Source of the DNA: Caulobacteraceae bacterium | GTDB lineage: Bacteria > Pseudomonadota > Alphaproteobacteria > Caulobacterales > Caulobacteraceae | Direction: 5' to 3' | NCBI GenBank assembly: GCA_947475415.1 | Contig: CANJLH010000026.1 | Location: forward strand, 1 to 45,588 | DNA: 45,588 nt | In this document: in pieces, positions 24,138 through 32,785 of the stretch | How positions within the stretch are numbered: position 1 is the first letter of the stretch | How the letters are laid out: every line of letters starts with the position of its first letter | Translations under genes and position numbers: made by a program | Notes under the pieces: generated by a model | Told to the model about the DNA's origin: nothing | Seen by the model: the letters and a program-made list of their open reading frames with translations, nothing else | Database searches by the model: none

Positions 24138-24863
24138 GTGGCATCGGTCCCGCCGCCCGGCGAGCGCGCCTTCTCCATCCGGAGCCTGACGAAGGCCTAC
24201 GCTACCGGCGGCGGTCTGGTTCACGCATTGCGCGGTGTGGACCTGGACATCGCGCGGGGCGAAATGCTTGTGCTGCTCGGCCCGTCAGGATCGGGCAAGT
24301 CCACCCTTCTCAATATCCTGGGCGGTCTAGATCGGGCGAGCGCTGGATCGGTGCGGTATGGTGAGCGGGAGCTGACCGCGGAACCTGAGCGCGGTCTCAC
24401 CGCGTACCGCCGCGCCAGCGTGGGGTTCATCTTTCAGTTCTTCAATCTGGTTCCAAGCCTTACAGCGCGGGAAAACGTGGCGCTGATCACCGAAGTATCG
24501 CGCGACCCGATGACGCCGGAGGATGCCCTGGCCCGGGTAGGCCTGTCCGACCGCCTCGATCACTTTCCGGCCCAGTTGTCCGGCGGCCAGCAGCAGCGGG
24601 TGGCCGTCGCCCGCGCCATCGCCACGCGGCCAGAGGTGCTGCTCTGCGACGAGCCCACGGGGTCGCTGGACAGCGAGAGCGGGGTGCAAGTGCTCGAGGC
24701 GTTGGTCGATGTGACGCGCGAAGTCGGCGCGACCACCATGATCGTCTCCCACAACGCCGCACTGGCCAGCCTCGCCGATCGCGTGATCCGGTTCCGCGAT
24801 GGGGCGATCACGGAGATCGCCGCCAACTCCGTCCGGCGCAGACCCGCGGAGATGGTCTGGTGA
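24138..24863 (+). CDS. ABC efflux transporter ATPase (MacB/LolD type)
   Basis: The 241-residue ATPase powers the FtsX-type permease encoded next. It has Walker A GPSGSGKSTLL, the Q-loop FQFFNLVP, the ABC signature LSGGQQQRVAVARAIA, Walker B VLLCDEPTGSLD, and the H-switch IVSHN. The insert FFNLVPSLTARENV is characteristic of the MacB/LolD/FtsE group. Translation starts at GTG 24138 after GAGAAAGGAC. Its end overlaps the permease start by four bases (GTGA), indicating translational coupling. The export substrate is unknown; the group moves lipoproteins, peptides or antibiotics rather than importing solutes. Confidence 0.93.
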   Translation: MASVPPPGERAFSIRSLTKAYATGGGLVHALRGVDLDIARGEMLVLLGPSGSGKSTLLNILGGLDRASAGSVRYGERELTAEPERGLTAYRRASVGFIFQFFNLVPSLTARENVALITEVSRDPMTPEDALARVGLSDRLDHFPAQLSGGQQQRVAVARAIATRPEVLLCDEPTGSLDSESGVQVLEALVDVTREVGATTMIVSHNAALASLADRVIRFRDGAITEIAANSVRRRPAEMVW

Positions 24864-27223
24864 GGGCGCTAGACCGCAAACTCCTGCGCGACCTTTGGCG
24901 CATGAGGTGGCAAGTGGCCGCCATCTCGCTGCTGATCGCCTGCGGCGTGGCTGTGGCGGTGATGGCCTATTCCTCTTATGAGGCCCTGGTCGCGGCCCAG
25001 ACGCGGTTCTACCGTGAAACCCGCTTCGCCGACGTGTTCGCAAGCGCCAGGCGCACACCATTGTCCATCGCCGCACGCCTGGGCCGGATCGACGGGGTCG
25101 CAGCCGTCGACGCTCGCATCATGGAGACAGGCCTGATGCGGGTCCCCGGCCTTACGCGTCCGGCGACAGCCCACGTAATCTCTTTGCCGGCGGATGAGCG
25201 CTTCGCCCTTAACAGGGTGCTGCTGGCGCGCGGCCGCATGCCCGATCCAATACGCACGGATGAGGCGGTGGCGCTCAAGACATTCATGGATGCCGCGGGC
25301 GTACGGCTTGGCGACCGGCTGAGCCCCGTGATCGCTGGGCGAACCTTCAGCTTCCGCGTCGTGGGCGCGGTGCTGTCACCGGAGTATGTGTTCACCCCCA
25401 GCCCGGAATCCTTCATGCCGGACGACGCCCACCAGGCGGTGTTCTGGGCCCCCCAGCCGGCCGTCGAGCGGGCCGCCGGCCTGCACGGCGGGTTCAATGT
25501 CGTGTCCCTTGACCTGGCCGCCCGCGCCTCAACCCCCGCTGTTCTGGCGGCGGTGGACAGGATCCTGGCGCCTTACGGGGGCCGGATCGCCTACGCCCGC
25601 ATCGATCAGCCGTCGCACGCCTTCCTGAACGCGGAGTTGAAGGAGCTCTCCACTTCGGCCACGATCCTGCCTCCGGTATTCCTGATCGTGGCGGCGGCGC
25701 TGGTTCACTTGGCCATGGGACGCATGGTTGACGCCGAGCGCGAGCAGATCGGCCTCCTGAAGGCGTTTGGCTACGGAGACTTGACGGCCGCCACCCCCTA
25801 CCTGCGCTTCGCCAGCGTGATCGGCCTTATTGGCGCGATTGGCGGCGGTCTTGCGGGCGCTTGGCTCGCCGTCGCCGTTATGGGGCTCTACCGGCCGTAC
25901 TTCCGGTTTCCGACCCTTGAACCCGCGTTCCATTGGGGCGCCTTCCTGGGCGCATCGGCCGCCGCGACGACGGCCGCCCTGGCGGGCTCGGCCTTCGCCG
26001 TGCGCAGGGCGATGCGGCTGTCGCCCGCCTTAGCCATGCAGCCGACGCAGCCGGCCGCGTACCGAATAGGACTGTTGGACCAGCTGGTTCCCGGGCGCAC
26101 CATCGACCAGGCGACCCGGATGATCGTCCGCAACCTTGAGCGGTTTCCCTTGCGCGCGGGCCTCACCGTCGCGGGACTCGCCGCCAGCCTCGCGCTTTTG
26201 TTGGGCACGCAGTTCGTATTCTCCAGCTTTGATTTCGTTATCGATCATGCCTACTACCGGGCGCAGCGCTGGAGCGATGCGGTGGGGTTCGCCGAGGCGC
26301 GATCGACGCGCGCGGTCGCCGAAGTCGCGCGCCTGCCCGGCGTGTTCGCCGCCGAGCCAATGCGCACAGCCGCAGCACGGATCAAGGCGTCGGGCCAGGA
26401 AGCGCGCACGCGGCTAATCGGTCTGGACGCAAATGCAGACCTCAACCGCCCGCTCAATGCGCAGGGGCGGGTGATCGCCTTTCAGGGCCGCGGCGTGATC
26501 GTGAGTCGAGTCCTCGCGGCGAAGCTGCGGCTGAAGCCCGGAGACCTGGCGAACATCGAGGTGGTCGAGGGCCGCCAGCCTCAGGCTCTGCTACCGGTGA
26601 CCGCCCTTGCCGAAGACTACAGCGGCGACGCCATCTATATCGACCGCAGCGAATTCAACCGCCTGATGGCCGACGGCGATCTCGCCAACGGCGCTCAGCT
26701 CCTGATGCGCCCGGAACAGCGCCCGGCCTTCTACCAGGCCATTGAGCGGATTCCCCAGATCGCCGCCGCCTCGTCGCGGGACGATACGGTGGCGAGCTGG
26801 CGCAAGGTGCTCATCGAGGCGTTCCGGGTGAACATGACCTTCTACGTAGGGTTCGCCGGCGCGATCGCGTTCGGGGTGGCGTTCAACACCTGTCGGATCG
26901 CCCTGTCGGAGCGCGCTCGCGACCTGGCGACCTTGCAGGTGCTGGGATTCGAGCGGCGGGAGTGCGCCTACATCCTGTTGGGTGAGCTTCTGGTGTTGGC
27001 GGCGATAGCCGCGCCCCTCGGCCTGCTTGGGGGCAACGCCCTGGCTCGCGGACTTGTCGCGGCCTATTCGCGCGAGGAGCTTCGTCTGCCGCTCATCCTA
27101 TCTAGTCAGAGCTATGGGGTCTCGCTTTGCGCCTATGCGGGCGCCGTCTCTCTCGCCGCCGTCCTGGTCGGCCGCAGGGTCTGGCGGTTGGACCTGGTGG
27201 CCGTTCTGAAGACACGGGAGTGA
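24860..27223 (+). CDS. ABC efflux permease with two FtsX domains
   Basis: This is a 787-residue inner-membrane protein. One membrane helix (AISLLIACGVAVAVMAY) is followed by a large periplasmic part, then the first FtsX domain (about 270-390, VFLIVAAALVHLAMGRM), a short link, a new helix near 435 (LTVAGLAASLALLLG), another periplasmic part, and a second FtsX domain at the C-terminus (MTFYVGFAGAIAFGVAFNTC, LLGELLVLAAIAAPLGLLGG). This ten-helix, double-FtsX layout is that of large LolCE/YbbP-like permeases rather than four-helix MacB. The GTG start overlaps the ATPase stop. The adaptor gene follows after two bases. With the adaptor it probably forms a trans-envelope exporter that needs a TolC-like channel. 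Confidence 0.9.
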   Translation: MRALDRKLLRDLWRMRWQVAAISLLIACGVAVAVMAYSSYEALVAAQTRFYRETRFADVFASARRTPLSIAARLGRIDGVAAVDARIMETGLMRVPGLTRPATAHVISLPADERFALNRVLLARGRMPDPIRTDEAVALKTFMDAAGVRLGDRLSPVIAGRTFSFRVVGAVLSPEYVFTPSPESFMPDDAHQAVFWAPQPAVERAAGLHGGFNVVSLDLAARASTPAVLAAVDRILAPYGGRIAYARIDQPSHAFLNAELKELSTSATILPPVFLIVAAALVHLAMGRMVDAEREQIGLLKAFGYGDLTAATPYLRFASVIGLIGAIGGGLAGAWLAVAVMGLYRPYFRFPTLEPAFHWGAFLGASAAATTAALAGSAFAVRRAMRLSPALAMQPTQPAAYRIGLLDQLVPGRTIDQATRMIVRNLERFPLRAGLTVAGLAASLALLLGTQFVFSSFDFVIDHAYYRAQRWSDAVGFAEARSTRAVAEVARLPGVFAAEPMRTAAARIKASGQEARTRLIGLDANADLNRPLNAQGRVIAFQGRGVIVSRVLAAKLRLKPGDLANIEVVEGRQPQALLPVTALAEDYSGDAIYIDRSEFNRLMADGDLANGAQLLMRPEQRPAFYQAIERIPQIAAASSRDDTVASWRKVLIEAFRVNMTFYVGFAGAIAFGVAFNTCRIALSERARDLATLQVLGFERRECAYILLGELLVLAAIAAPLGLLGGNALARGLVAAYSREELRLPLILSSQSYGVSLCAYAGAVSLAAVLVGRRVWRLDLVAVLKTRE

Positions 27224-27225
27224 CA

Positions 27226-28422
27226 ATGGGCGCGCGTCAATACCGATGGATCGTGCTGGCGGGGCTAGGCCTGGCTTGCGTCGCAGTCATCGTCTGGCTG
27301 TTCCTGCCCAGGCCGGTTCCTGTCGAGCTTGCACTGGCCTTCAGGGGGCCGATCGCCGAATCCGTCGCCGATCAAGGCGCCGCGCGGGTGCGTGAGGCCT
27401 ATGTCGTCGCCGCCCCTGTCAGCGGGCGTCTGCATCGCATCGAACTGCACGTTGGCGATCCAGTGAGTGCAGGCTCCACCGTCGTCGCGCGCATCGACCC
27501 CGCCGCCGACCTGCTGGACCCGCGCGCCCGAAGCCAGGCCCAGGCGGCGGTAGCCGCCGCAACGGCCGTTATCGCCGCCGCGGAAGCCGAGCGTGACCGT
27601 CTTGCCGCCGAGGCGCTGCGGGCCGAGTCTGCGCTTGCGCGGACCCGCACCCTCGCCGGCAAGGGCTTCGCGGCGCGTCAGTCATTGGATGACGCCGAGG
27701 CCGCGGCGCGCGCCGCCCGCGCCGCCGTCCGTTCCGCCGCCGCCGCCATCGGGGCACGCAGGGCGGAGATGCAAAGCGCGCGGGCCGCCCTTTTGGGTCC
27801 CGAGTCCGATGGTGGTCGCATGGTCGAGGTCAGGGCGCCCGCGTCGGGGAGGGTCACGCGGGTGCTGCAAGAAAGCGTGCGCATGGTTCCCATGGGCGCG
27901 CCCCTCATCGAGATCAGCGACCAGGGCGGACTGGAGGCGGCGATCGAGTTCCTCTCCCAGGACGCCGTACGCATACGCGAGGGGATGAGCGCGGAGATAT
28001 TCGACTGGGGCGGGCCAGACGCAATCGCCGCCATCGTTCGGCGCGTCGAACCGCAGGGTTTCACCAAGGTGTCCGCCCTGGGCGTCGAGGAACAGCGTGT
28101 GCTGGTGTTGCTGCAGTTCACCGGCGCACCGGCGAAATGGGCCAGTCTGGCCCCGGCCTATCGGGTCTGGGGACGTGTGTACCTACGCCGCGACCCTTCG
28201 GTGCTGAAGATTCCCTTGGGTGCGCTGGTCCGCGCTGACGGTGGCTGGGCTGTGTTCCGAGCGCAGAACGGGCGCGCGCGCCTGATCCCGATCCGGGTCG
28301 GCGCGATGACCGATCGGGAAGCCGAGGTGCTGGCCGGGTTGGCCTCGGGGGACCCGGTGGTGCTGTTTCCGTCAGACCGCGTCACGGATGGCGTGAGGGT
28401 GCGCGCGCGCCCAGATACGTGA
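27226..28422 (+). CDS. HlyD-like membrane fusion protein of the ABC exporter
   Basis: The 398-residue periplasmic adaptor has an N-terminal membrane anchor (WIVLAGLGLACVAVIVWLFL). A first lipoyl half (VAAPVSGRLHRIELHVGDPV) is followed by a long Ala/Arg-rich hairpin coiled coil (about 100-185), the second lipoyl half (VRAPASGRVTRVLQESVRMV) and a beta-barrel domain. The ATG at 27226 comes two bases after the permease stop, and CGGGAG upstream is the ribosome site. No TolC partner is inside this operon; the TolC-like gene at 29405 is the nearest but lies in the sulfur operon. Adaptor plus permease plus ATPase define a tripartite ABC efflux pump. Confidence 0.9.
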   Translation: MGARQYRWIVLAGLGLACVAVIVWLFLPRPVPVELALAFRGPIAESVADQGAARVREAYVVAAPVSGRLHRIELHVGDPVSAGSTVVARIDPAADLLDPRARSQAQAAVAAATAVIAAAEAERDRLAAEALRAESALARTRTLAGKGFAARQSLDDAEAAARAARAAVRSAAAAIGARRAEMQSARAALLGPESDGGRMVEVRAPASGRVTRVLQESVRMVPMGAPLIEISDQGGLEAAIEFLSQDAVRIREGMSAEIFDWGGPDAIAAIVRRVEPQGFTKVSALGVEEQRVLVLLQFTGAPAKWASLAPAYRVWGRVYLRRDPSVLKIPLGALVRADGGWAVFRAQNGRARLIPIRVGAMTDREAEVLAGLASGDPVVLFPSDRVTDGVRVRARPDT

Positions 28423-28588
28423 AAAACGAGTCGCGTTCCTGCGTTGGCCCAACAGTATCGATGGGTCACACCGCCGGCCCATCTAATTCTCGCGAATTCA
28501 CGTCCGCATTTGATGCAAATCAGCGTTGAGCCGCAAAGGTCGGATTATTCGCGAAATTACTTACATTACCCCACGAAAGTTGGCCATC

Positions 28589-29137
28589 ATGCGTATCGCT
28601 CTAACTCCTGTTCTGTTCGCCATCGCGCTGGGGGCCGCTTCCGCGGCAAATGCGGCAGATCAATCCTCGCCAGCCAGGATGGGTGGCGGAATGATGGCTG
28701 GCGGATCGATGAACATGAGCGACATGCATGGCATGTGCATGTCAGACGAGCAGCTCGCCTCGGCGAAGGCCGAACTCAAGATAACTGATGGCCAACTCCC
28801 GCTCTGGAACGGCCTTGTCGATGCGATGAAGTCCTGCGCCCAGACTATGCGGCAAGGCATGGGCATGATGCAGGGCGCTGGAATGAGCCAAGGCGCACAC
28901 ACTGGATCCGGTATGATGATGGCTGGCCCATTGCCTCAGCGCCTGGAACGCCACGAACAGGCCATGTCGGCCCACCTCGACGCGATGCATAGGGTGAGAA
29001 TGGCTATCTCGCCGCTATACGCCACCTTCTCGCCAGACCAGATGGCCAAGGCTGATCAGCTGCTATGCGCCGAGATGGGCCACCATGACAAAGGAGCGAC
29101 GAAGGGTCACGACAGTCATTCTCATCCCCATCAATGA
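28589..29137 (+). CDS. Met/His-rich periplasmic protein, Spy/CpxP (LTxxQ)-like
   Basis: The 182-residue protein has a signal peptide (MRIALTPVLFAIALGAASAANA, likely cut before ADQ). Its mature N-terminus is rich in Met and Gly (GGGMMAGGSMNMSDMHGMCM), there is another Met-rich loop (MGMMQGAGMSQ) and the end is His-rich (HHDKGATKGHDSHSHPHQ). ITDGQLPLWNGL and LYATFSPDQMAKADQLL resemble the two LTxxQ-type helices of Spy/CpxP-family stress chaperones. Met and His clusters suggest Cu(I), Cu(II) or other soft-metal binding. It lies 166 bases after the ABC adaptor on the same strand; whether it shares the promoter is not clear. Its role could be metal or envelope-stress protection. Confidence 0.7.
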   Translation: MRIALTPVLFAIALGAASAANAADQSSPARMGGGMMAGGSMNMSDMHGMCMSDEQLASAKAELKITDGQLPLWNGLVDAMKSCAQTMRQGMGMMQGAGMSQGAHTGSGMMMAGPLPQRLERHEQAMSAHLDAMHRVRMAISPLYATFSPDQMAKADQLLCAEMGHHDKGATKGHDSHSHPHQ

Positions 29138-29281
29138 TGTCGTCAGCGACACTCAGCGGACCTGCAGGCGTGGTCAGCTCATTTTGACGACGCGCAGACC
29201 TCGGCTAGATCGCCGGCAGCATGTCCAAACCTAAACCTGCAAGTTCGTTAGGCAGAGTCCCGCCAGCTCACGTCGGCTCAG

Positions 29282-29344
29282 GCCGCCGATCCGAACGAAA
29301 AGCTCGTCCATATGCCAGCGTCCCGTCGGTGGCCTGGGGCCAGG
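29282..29344 (-). pseudogene. IS6-family transposase, core micro-fragment
   Basis: About 21 codons on the minus strand contain GRWHMDELFVRIGG, which matches the first catalytic region of IS6 transposases (W-H-L-D-E-x-x-V-x-I-x-G, with the first D of the DDE triad). Flanking sequence in this 267-base gap does not extend the match, so only a scrap remains. It lies between the Spy-like gene and the TolC-like gene, i.e. at the join between the ABC and sulfur modules. Confidence 0.5.
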
Positions 29345-29404
29345 TCAAGTTTGAGGAAATTGTGTGCAAATGAAGTTGAGTTCTCTTGTGACTGCGCCCG
29401 CCGC

Positions 29405-30670
29405 TCAGTCGCCATGCAACAACGCCCTTAGGCGATATGCGGCTGCCACCGCCCCGCCCCGGGCGGCCACTCCGGCGCTTTGCGCGGACAGCGTCTCACG
29501 CTCGGCGTCGAGCAGGTCGACGGTCGGTCTTTGTCCGACGCGGACCTCGTTGCGGACGCTATCAAGCGCACTAGCCGCGGCCGTTTCTTGATCGGCAGCG
29601 GCCTCCACGAGCACGCGAGAGGTCTGGACGTCCTCCCAGGCGCCGACGACAGCCTCCCGGACCTGGGCTTTCGCGCTGTCGACGCCAAATCCGGCGCCGC
29701 GGGCCCCAGCGCGGGCTTCGTCGATCCGACCACTGACCAAGCCGCCGGTAAATAGAGTCCAGCGTCCTTGGACGCCGAAGCTCACACCATCGGCGCGATA
29801 GCCTGGGAAGAACTGGTCCCGCGCGCTGCTGGCCGTGGCGGACAGGGCGAGGGTCGGAAGCCGCTCGGCCTTAGCGTAGCGCACGCCGGCGTCGGCGGCC
29901 CGCGCCTGGGCCTGAGCGGCGACGAGGGCCGGACTGGTCTGCAGCGCCGTGGCCATCGCCTCGTCCAGCGATCGCGGAAGCTCGGGCGGCGCGGGGAGCG
30001 ACTCAAGATTGTCCGGCTCCATACCTACGACAGTGACAAAGTGCGCCCCGGTTCGGGCGACATCGCCACTGGCGCGGGCGAGCGCCGCGCGCGCTTCAGC
30101 CAGCCTAGCTTGCGTCTGGGCAAGGTCAGTGCGCGAAATCTCCCCGCCATTGAACTGCAGCTGCGCTTGCCTGGCCATCTCACCCATCTGACGGACCTGC
30201 GCCTCGTTCAATGCCAGGATCTCCCTTGCGGCCAAGACGGCGACATACGCCTCCGCCGCCTGGGCCGCGAGCAACGCCTTAGCGCCCCCGGCCTGGGCCA
30301 ATGCGGCGTCGCGCCCTTGGCGGGCGCGTTCAATAGCCGCGCTCACCGCCCCGCCCGAAAACAGCGGCTGGCGCAGTTCCAGGTTCGCCGCGCGCGGTGA
30401 CACATCGGCGTGGCCGAAGCCGAAGAAGCCCCCGAGATCTGTGGTCCCCTGCCCGGCCTCACCGAAGAGAGTGAGGCCGGGTAGCCGTCCGGCCCGCGCT
30501 TGGGCCAGGCGAGCCTCGGCCGCATCTGTCCGCGCCTTGGCTTGGGCGAGGATGGGATTTGCGCGTTGGGCAAGCGCGATCGCCTCCTGCAGAGACAGAG
30601 CGAAAGCGATCTGCGGCGCGGCCAAAACCGCAATCAAACCTGGGATCAACAGCGCGCGGCCGAGGCTCAA
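29405..30670 (-). CDS. TolC-family outer membrane efflux protein
   Basis: The 421-residue protein has a signal peptide (LLIPGLIAVLAAPQIAFA) and the two-repeat TolC layout: LSLQEAIALAQRANPILAQA, the coiled-coil helices with GRLPGLTLFGEAG and LELRQPLFSGGAVSAAIERA, then the second repeat with LSATASSARDQFFPGYRADG and TLFTGGLVSGRIDEARAG. It provides the outer-membrane channel for a tripartite pump, most likely the RND pump across the divergon, perhaps also the ABC exporter. The upstream open frame is longer, but a TTG at 30670 overlaps the TGA of the preceding gene (TTGA) and gives a proper signal peptide, so I choose it. It is the last gene of the leftward sulfur operon. Confidence 0.85.
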   Translation of the reverse strand: MSLGRALLIPGLIAVLAAPQIAFALSLQEAIALAQRANPILAQAKARTDAAEARLAQARAGRLPGLTLFGEAGQGTTDLGGFFGFGHADVSPRAANLELRQPLFSGGAVSAAIERARQGRDAALAQAGGAKALLAAQAAEAYVAVLAAREILALNEAQVRQMGEMARQAQLQFNGGEISRTDLAQTQARLAEARAALARASGDVARTGAHFVTVVGMEPDNLESLPAPPELPRSLDEAMATALQTSPALVAAQAQARAADAGVRYAKAERLPTLALSATASSARDQFFPGYRADGVSFGVQGRWTLFTGGLVSGRIDEARAGARGAGFGVDSAKAQVREAVVGAWEDVQTSRVLVEAAADQETAAASALDSVRNEVRVGQRPTVDLLDAERETLSAQSAGVAARGGAVAAAYRLRALLHGD

Positions 30671-30870
30671 CGGAACGCGACCCCAGGCTTGACCCCCAGC
30701 CTCTTGAAGACCATGGCGGCCGGGCAAAACCCGGTGAACGCAGCCTGGATCATATTCAGGCCGGCGAACACGGATAGGCCAATCCACCAGGGATTGACGT
30801 AGTGGGCCAGCGCCACGCCCAGCAGCACAACGCAGCCGGCGAAGGCCAGAACCATGCGATCGACACTCAT
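30667..30870 (-). CDS. DUF2892 (YgaP-like) small membrane protein
   Basis: The 67-residue inner-membrane protein has two helices (MVLAFAGCVVLLGVALAHYV and IGLSVFAGLNMIQAAFTGFC) and ends CPAAMVFKRLGVKPG. DUF2892 is the membrane part of the YgaP rhodanese and is often a separate gene in sulfide or sulfane-sulfur operons. The Cys in FTGFCP is conserved in the family. The ATG at 30870 comes two bases after the trxC stop, and the stop overlaps the TolC TTG start, so the four leftward genes are tightly coupled. It is too short to have an independent promoter here. Its biochemical role is not established; it may help move or anchor sulfane sulfur at the membrane. Confidence 0.85.
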   Translation of the reverse strand: MSVDRMVLAFAGCVVLLGVALAHYVNPWWIGLSVFAGLNMIQAAFTGFCPAAMVFKRLGVKPGVAFR

Positions 30871-30872
30871 GA

Positions 30873-31334
30873 TCAACATCCTCGCGGCGCCCGGGATTGC
30901 ACCTGGGCGAGAGCCTGGCGCGTCCAGGCGACGATCTGTTGGGCGCTCATCAGGCCAGCAGTGCGGGCGACCGATTGGCCGTCTCGAAAGAGCAGCAGAG
31001 CCGGAATTCCGGATACCCCGAGGCCGGCGGCCACCTTCGGTTCGGCCTCTGAATTTAACTTCAGGAGCCGGACATCTGGCTCCAATTCCTTGGCCGCGGC
31101 CGCGAAATTGGGCGCCATCGCCCGGCAAGGTCCGCACCAGGGTGCCCAGACATCGACCAGTACCGCTGCGCCTTTGGTCGAGGTCCGGTGCGCGGCCAGG
31201 GATTTGGCGTCAACCTCGGTCGGGTGGCCGCTGAACAGGGGTTGGCCACAACGACCGCACTTGGCGGCCAGCGGATCCTTTCCGTCCGGTGCGCGATTGG
31301 CTGCGCCACAGCCCGGGCATACGTATAGGCGCAT
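30873..31334 (-). CDS. trxC: thioredoxin 2 (TrxC) with N-terminal zinc ribbon
   Basis: The 153-residue cytoplasmic thioredoxin has a zinc finger made of C6-x-x-C9 and C26-x-x-C29, as in E. coli Trx2, and the redox site W66-C67-G-P-C70, followed by the cis-proline loop GVSGIPALLLF. It reduces protein disulfides and can reduce persulfides on proteins or low-molecular thiols. It lies three bases after the SQR gene and two bases before DUF2892, so it belongs to the sulfur operon; a reductase for regenerating oxidised sensors or releasing H2S from persulfides would fit. All four zinc cysteines and both catalytic cysteines are present. Confidence 0.9.
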   Translation of the reverse strand: MRLYVCPGCGAANRAPDGKDPLAAKCGRCGQPLFSGHPTEVDAKSLAAHRTSTKGAAVLVDVWAPWCGPCRAMAPNFAAAAKELEPDVRLLKLNSEAEPKVAAGLGVSGIPALLLFRDGQSVARTAGLMSAQQIVAWTRQALAQVQSRAPRGC

Positions 31335-31337
31335 GGC

Positions 31338-32618
31338 TCAGCCCTTGATCTTGCGCAGGCCCATCACGTCCAGGGCCAATTTTTCGTAGAAGGGTTCGCT
31401 CTCGCCGCGCCTGATCTTGCCCAGGAAGTATTTTTCGAACCCGACCTTGGCCAGATGCACCCACTTGCCACTAGCCGACCAGTTGACATTGCGCGGCGGT
31501 ATCTGCGGCTGGGCGACGAAAGCCACGCCGCCGTCGCCGAAGTCGGCTAGGCAGAAGGCGTTCCACGTCGCTTCGTGTGTCGGCTCCCTGTCGTCGATGA
31601 TCTCAGCTAAGTTGAGGGCGATGGCGGTGACCATGCTCTCGATCATAAAGCCGGTCTTCGGAACGCCGACGGGCACAGGCGTCTTGCCGGTGGGCGCGAT
31701 CGCGACGCAGACGCCAAGAGCAAACACGTTCGGGAAGCTCGGATTGCGCTGGTACTTGTCTATGACGATGAACCCGCGCGGATTGGTTAGGCCTTCGACG
31801 CCACGGACCGCGGCGACGCCGCGGAACGCCGGCAGCATCATTGAATAAGCGAATGGCAGGTCGTGGGTCTGCTTGACCGAACCATCGTCGGCGATCTCCT
31901 CGACGTGCATGACGCCCGCCTCCACCGAGGCGACCTTGGCGTTAGTCACCCACTTGATGTGGCGCTCGCGCATCTCGCTCTCGAGCAGACCCTTGGTGTC
32001 GCCGACTCCGTCGAGCCCGAGGTGGCCCACATAGGGCTCCGAAGTGACGAAGGTCATCGGCACCTTGTCGCGCATCTTGCGACGCCTCAGTTAGGTATCG
32101 AGGATCATCGCGAATTCGTAAGCCGGGCCGAAGCAGGAGGCGCCCTGGACGGCCCCCACCACGATCGGGCCCGGGTTCTCGACGAACTTGTCGAAGGCGG
32201 CCGCCGCGGTCTCGGCGTGATCGATATGGCAGACCGACTGGGTGAATCCGCCATACGGCCCAAGGCCCGGGATTTCATCGAAGGCGAGGTCGGGACCGGT
32301 GGCGATGACCAAATAGTCGTAATCGATGATATTGCCGTCGTTGAGCTCCAGTTGGTTCTTGGCCGGTGAGACCGTTTTGGCGCCAACGCCGGTAAAGGCG
32401 ATGCCCCGCTTCTTGAACACCGGCGGCAGCTTGACCTCGATGGCGTCGCGTTTGCGCCAGTGAACGGCGACCCAGGGGTTGGATGGGACGAAGTGGAAGG
32501 TGTCGCTTTGGGACACAACGCTGACCTCGGCCTTTTCGCCCGCGGCGTCCTTGACCTCAAAGGCGGCGATTGCGCCACCCAAACCGGCGCCCAGAATGAC
32601 AATGTGGGGCTTGGCCAT
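31338..32618 (-). pseudogene. sulfide:quinone oxidoreductase (SQR-like) interrupted by one in-frame TAA
   Basis: Codons from ATG 32618 (after GGAGGAGACC) encode FAD-binding IVILGAGLGG, SVCHIDHAETA and GASCFGPAYEF. A TAA at 32091-32093 stops the frame after 175 residues; the same frame then continues LRRRKMRDKVPMTFVTSEPY, VFALGVCVAIAPTGKTPVP and VGVPKTGFMIESM to 31338. These are hallmark SQR blocks, including redox cysteines. No indel is present and the total, about 426 codons, is normal. A change from GAA (Glu) to TAA would explain it. SQR oxidises sulfide to sulfane sulfur and passes electrons to quinone. The product is probably inactive unless the stop is read through, the halves associate, or the stop is a sequencing error. 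Confidence 0.85.
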
Positions 32619-32740
32619 AGTTGGTCTCCTCCAATGGCCGGCGTTAGCCAACGGCGAATGTCCACCGCTTTTCACGGGGGCGCTTTGATGCGGATCACGG
32701 CCTGGACGGGCTACCGGCCGTACAGGTCAACTCATCTAGT

Positions 32741-32785
32741 TTGACTTTATATTTGTATTGGCGCATATGTGCAAGTATGAAATTA
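32741..32785. promoter_or_regulatory. divergent promoter/operator between the SQR and rhodanese operons
   Basis: This AT-rich island lies in GC-rich DNA. On the minus strand, TTGCAC (32774-32769), 17 bases, then TATAAA (32751-32746) is a good promoter toward SQR. On the plus strand, TTGACT (32741-32746) with CATATG (32764-32769), or TTGTAT (32753-32758) with TATGAA (32776-32781), both 17-base spaced, are candidates. An imperfect dyad centred on CATATG (32764-32769) spans both, with roughly 10 of 15 base pairs matching. An ArsR-family operator here would block both directions. Confidence 0.55.

Noticed and set aside
32091..32093. Programmed recoding (selenocysteine or pyrrolysine) at the SQR stop
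   Set aside because: The codon is TAA, not TGA or TAG, so these known insertions do not apply.
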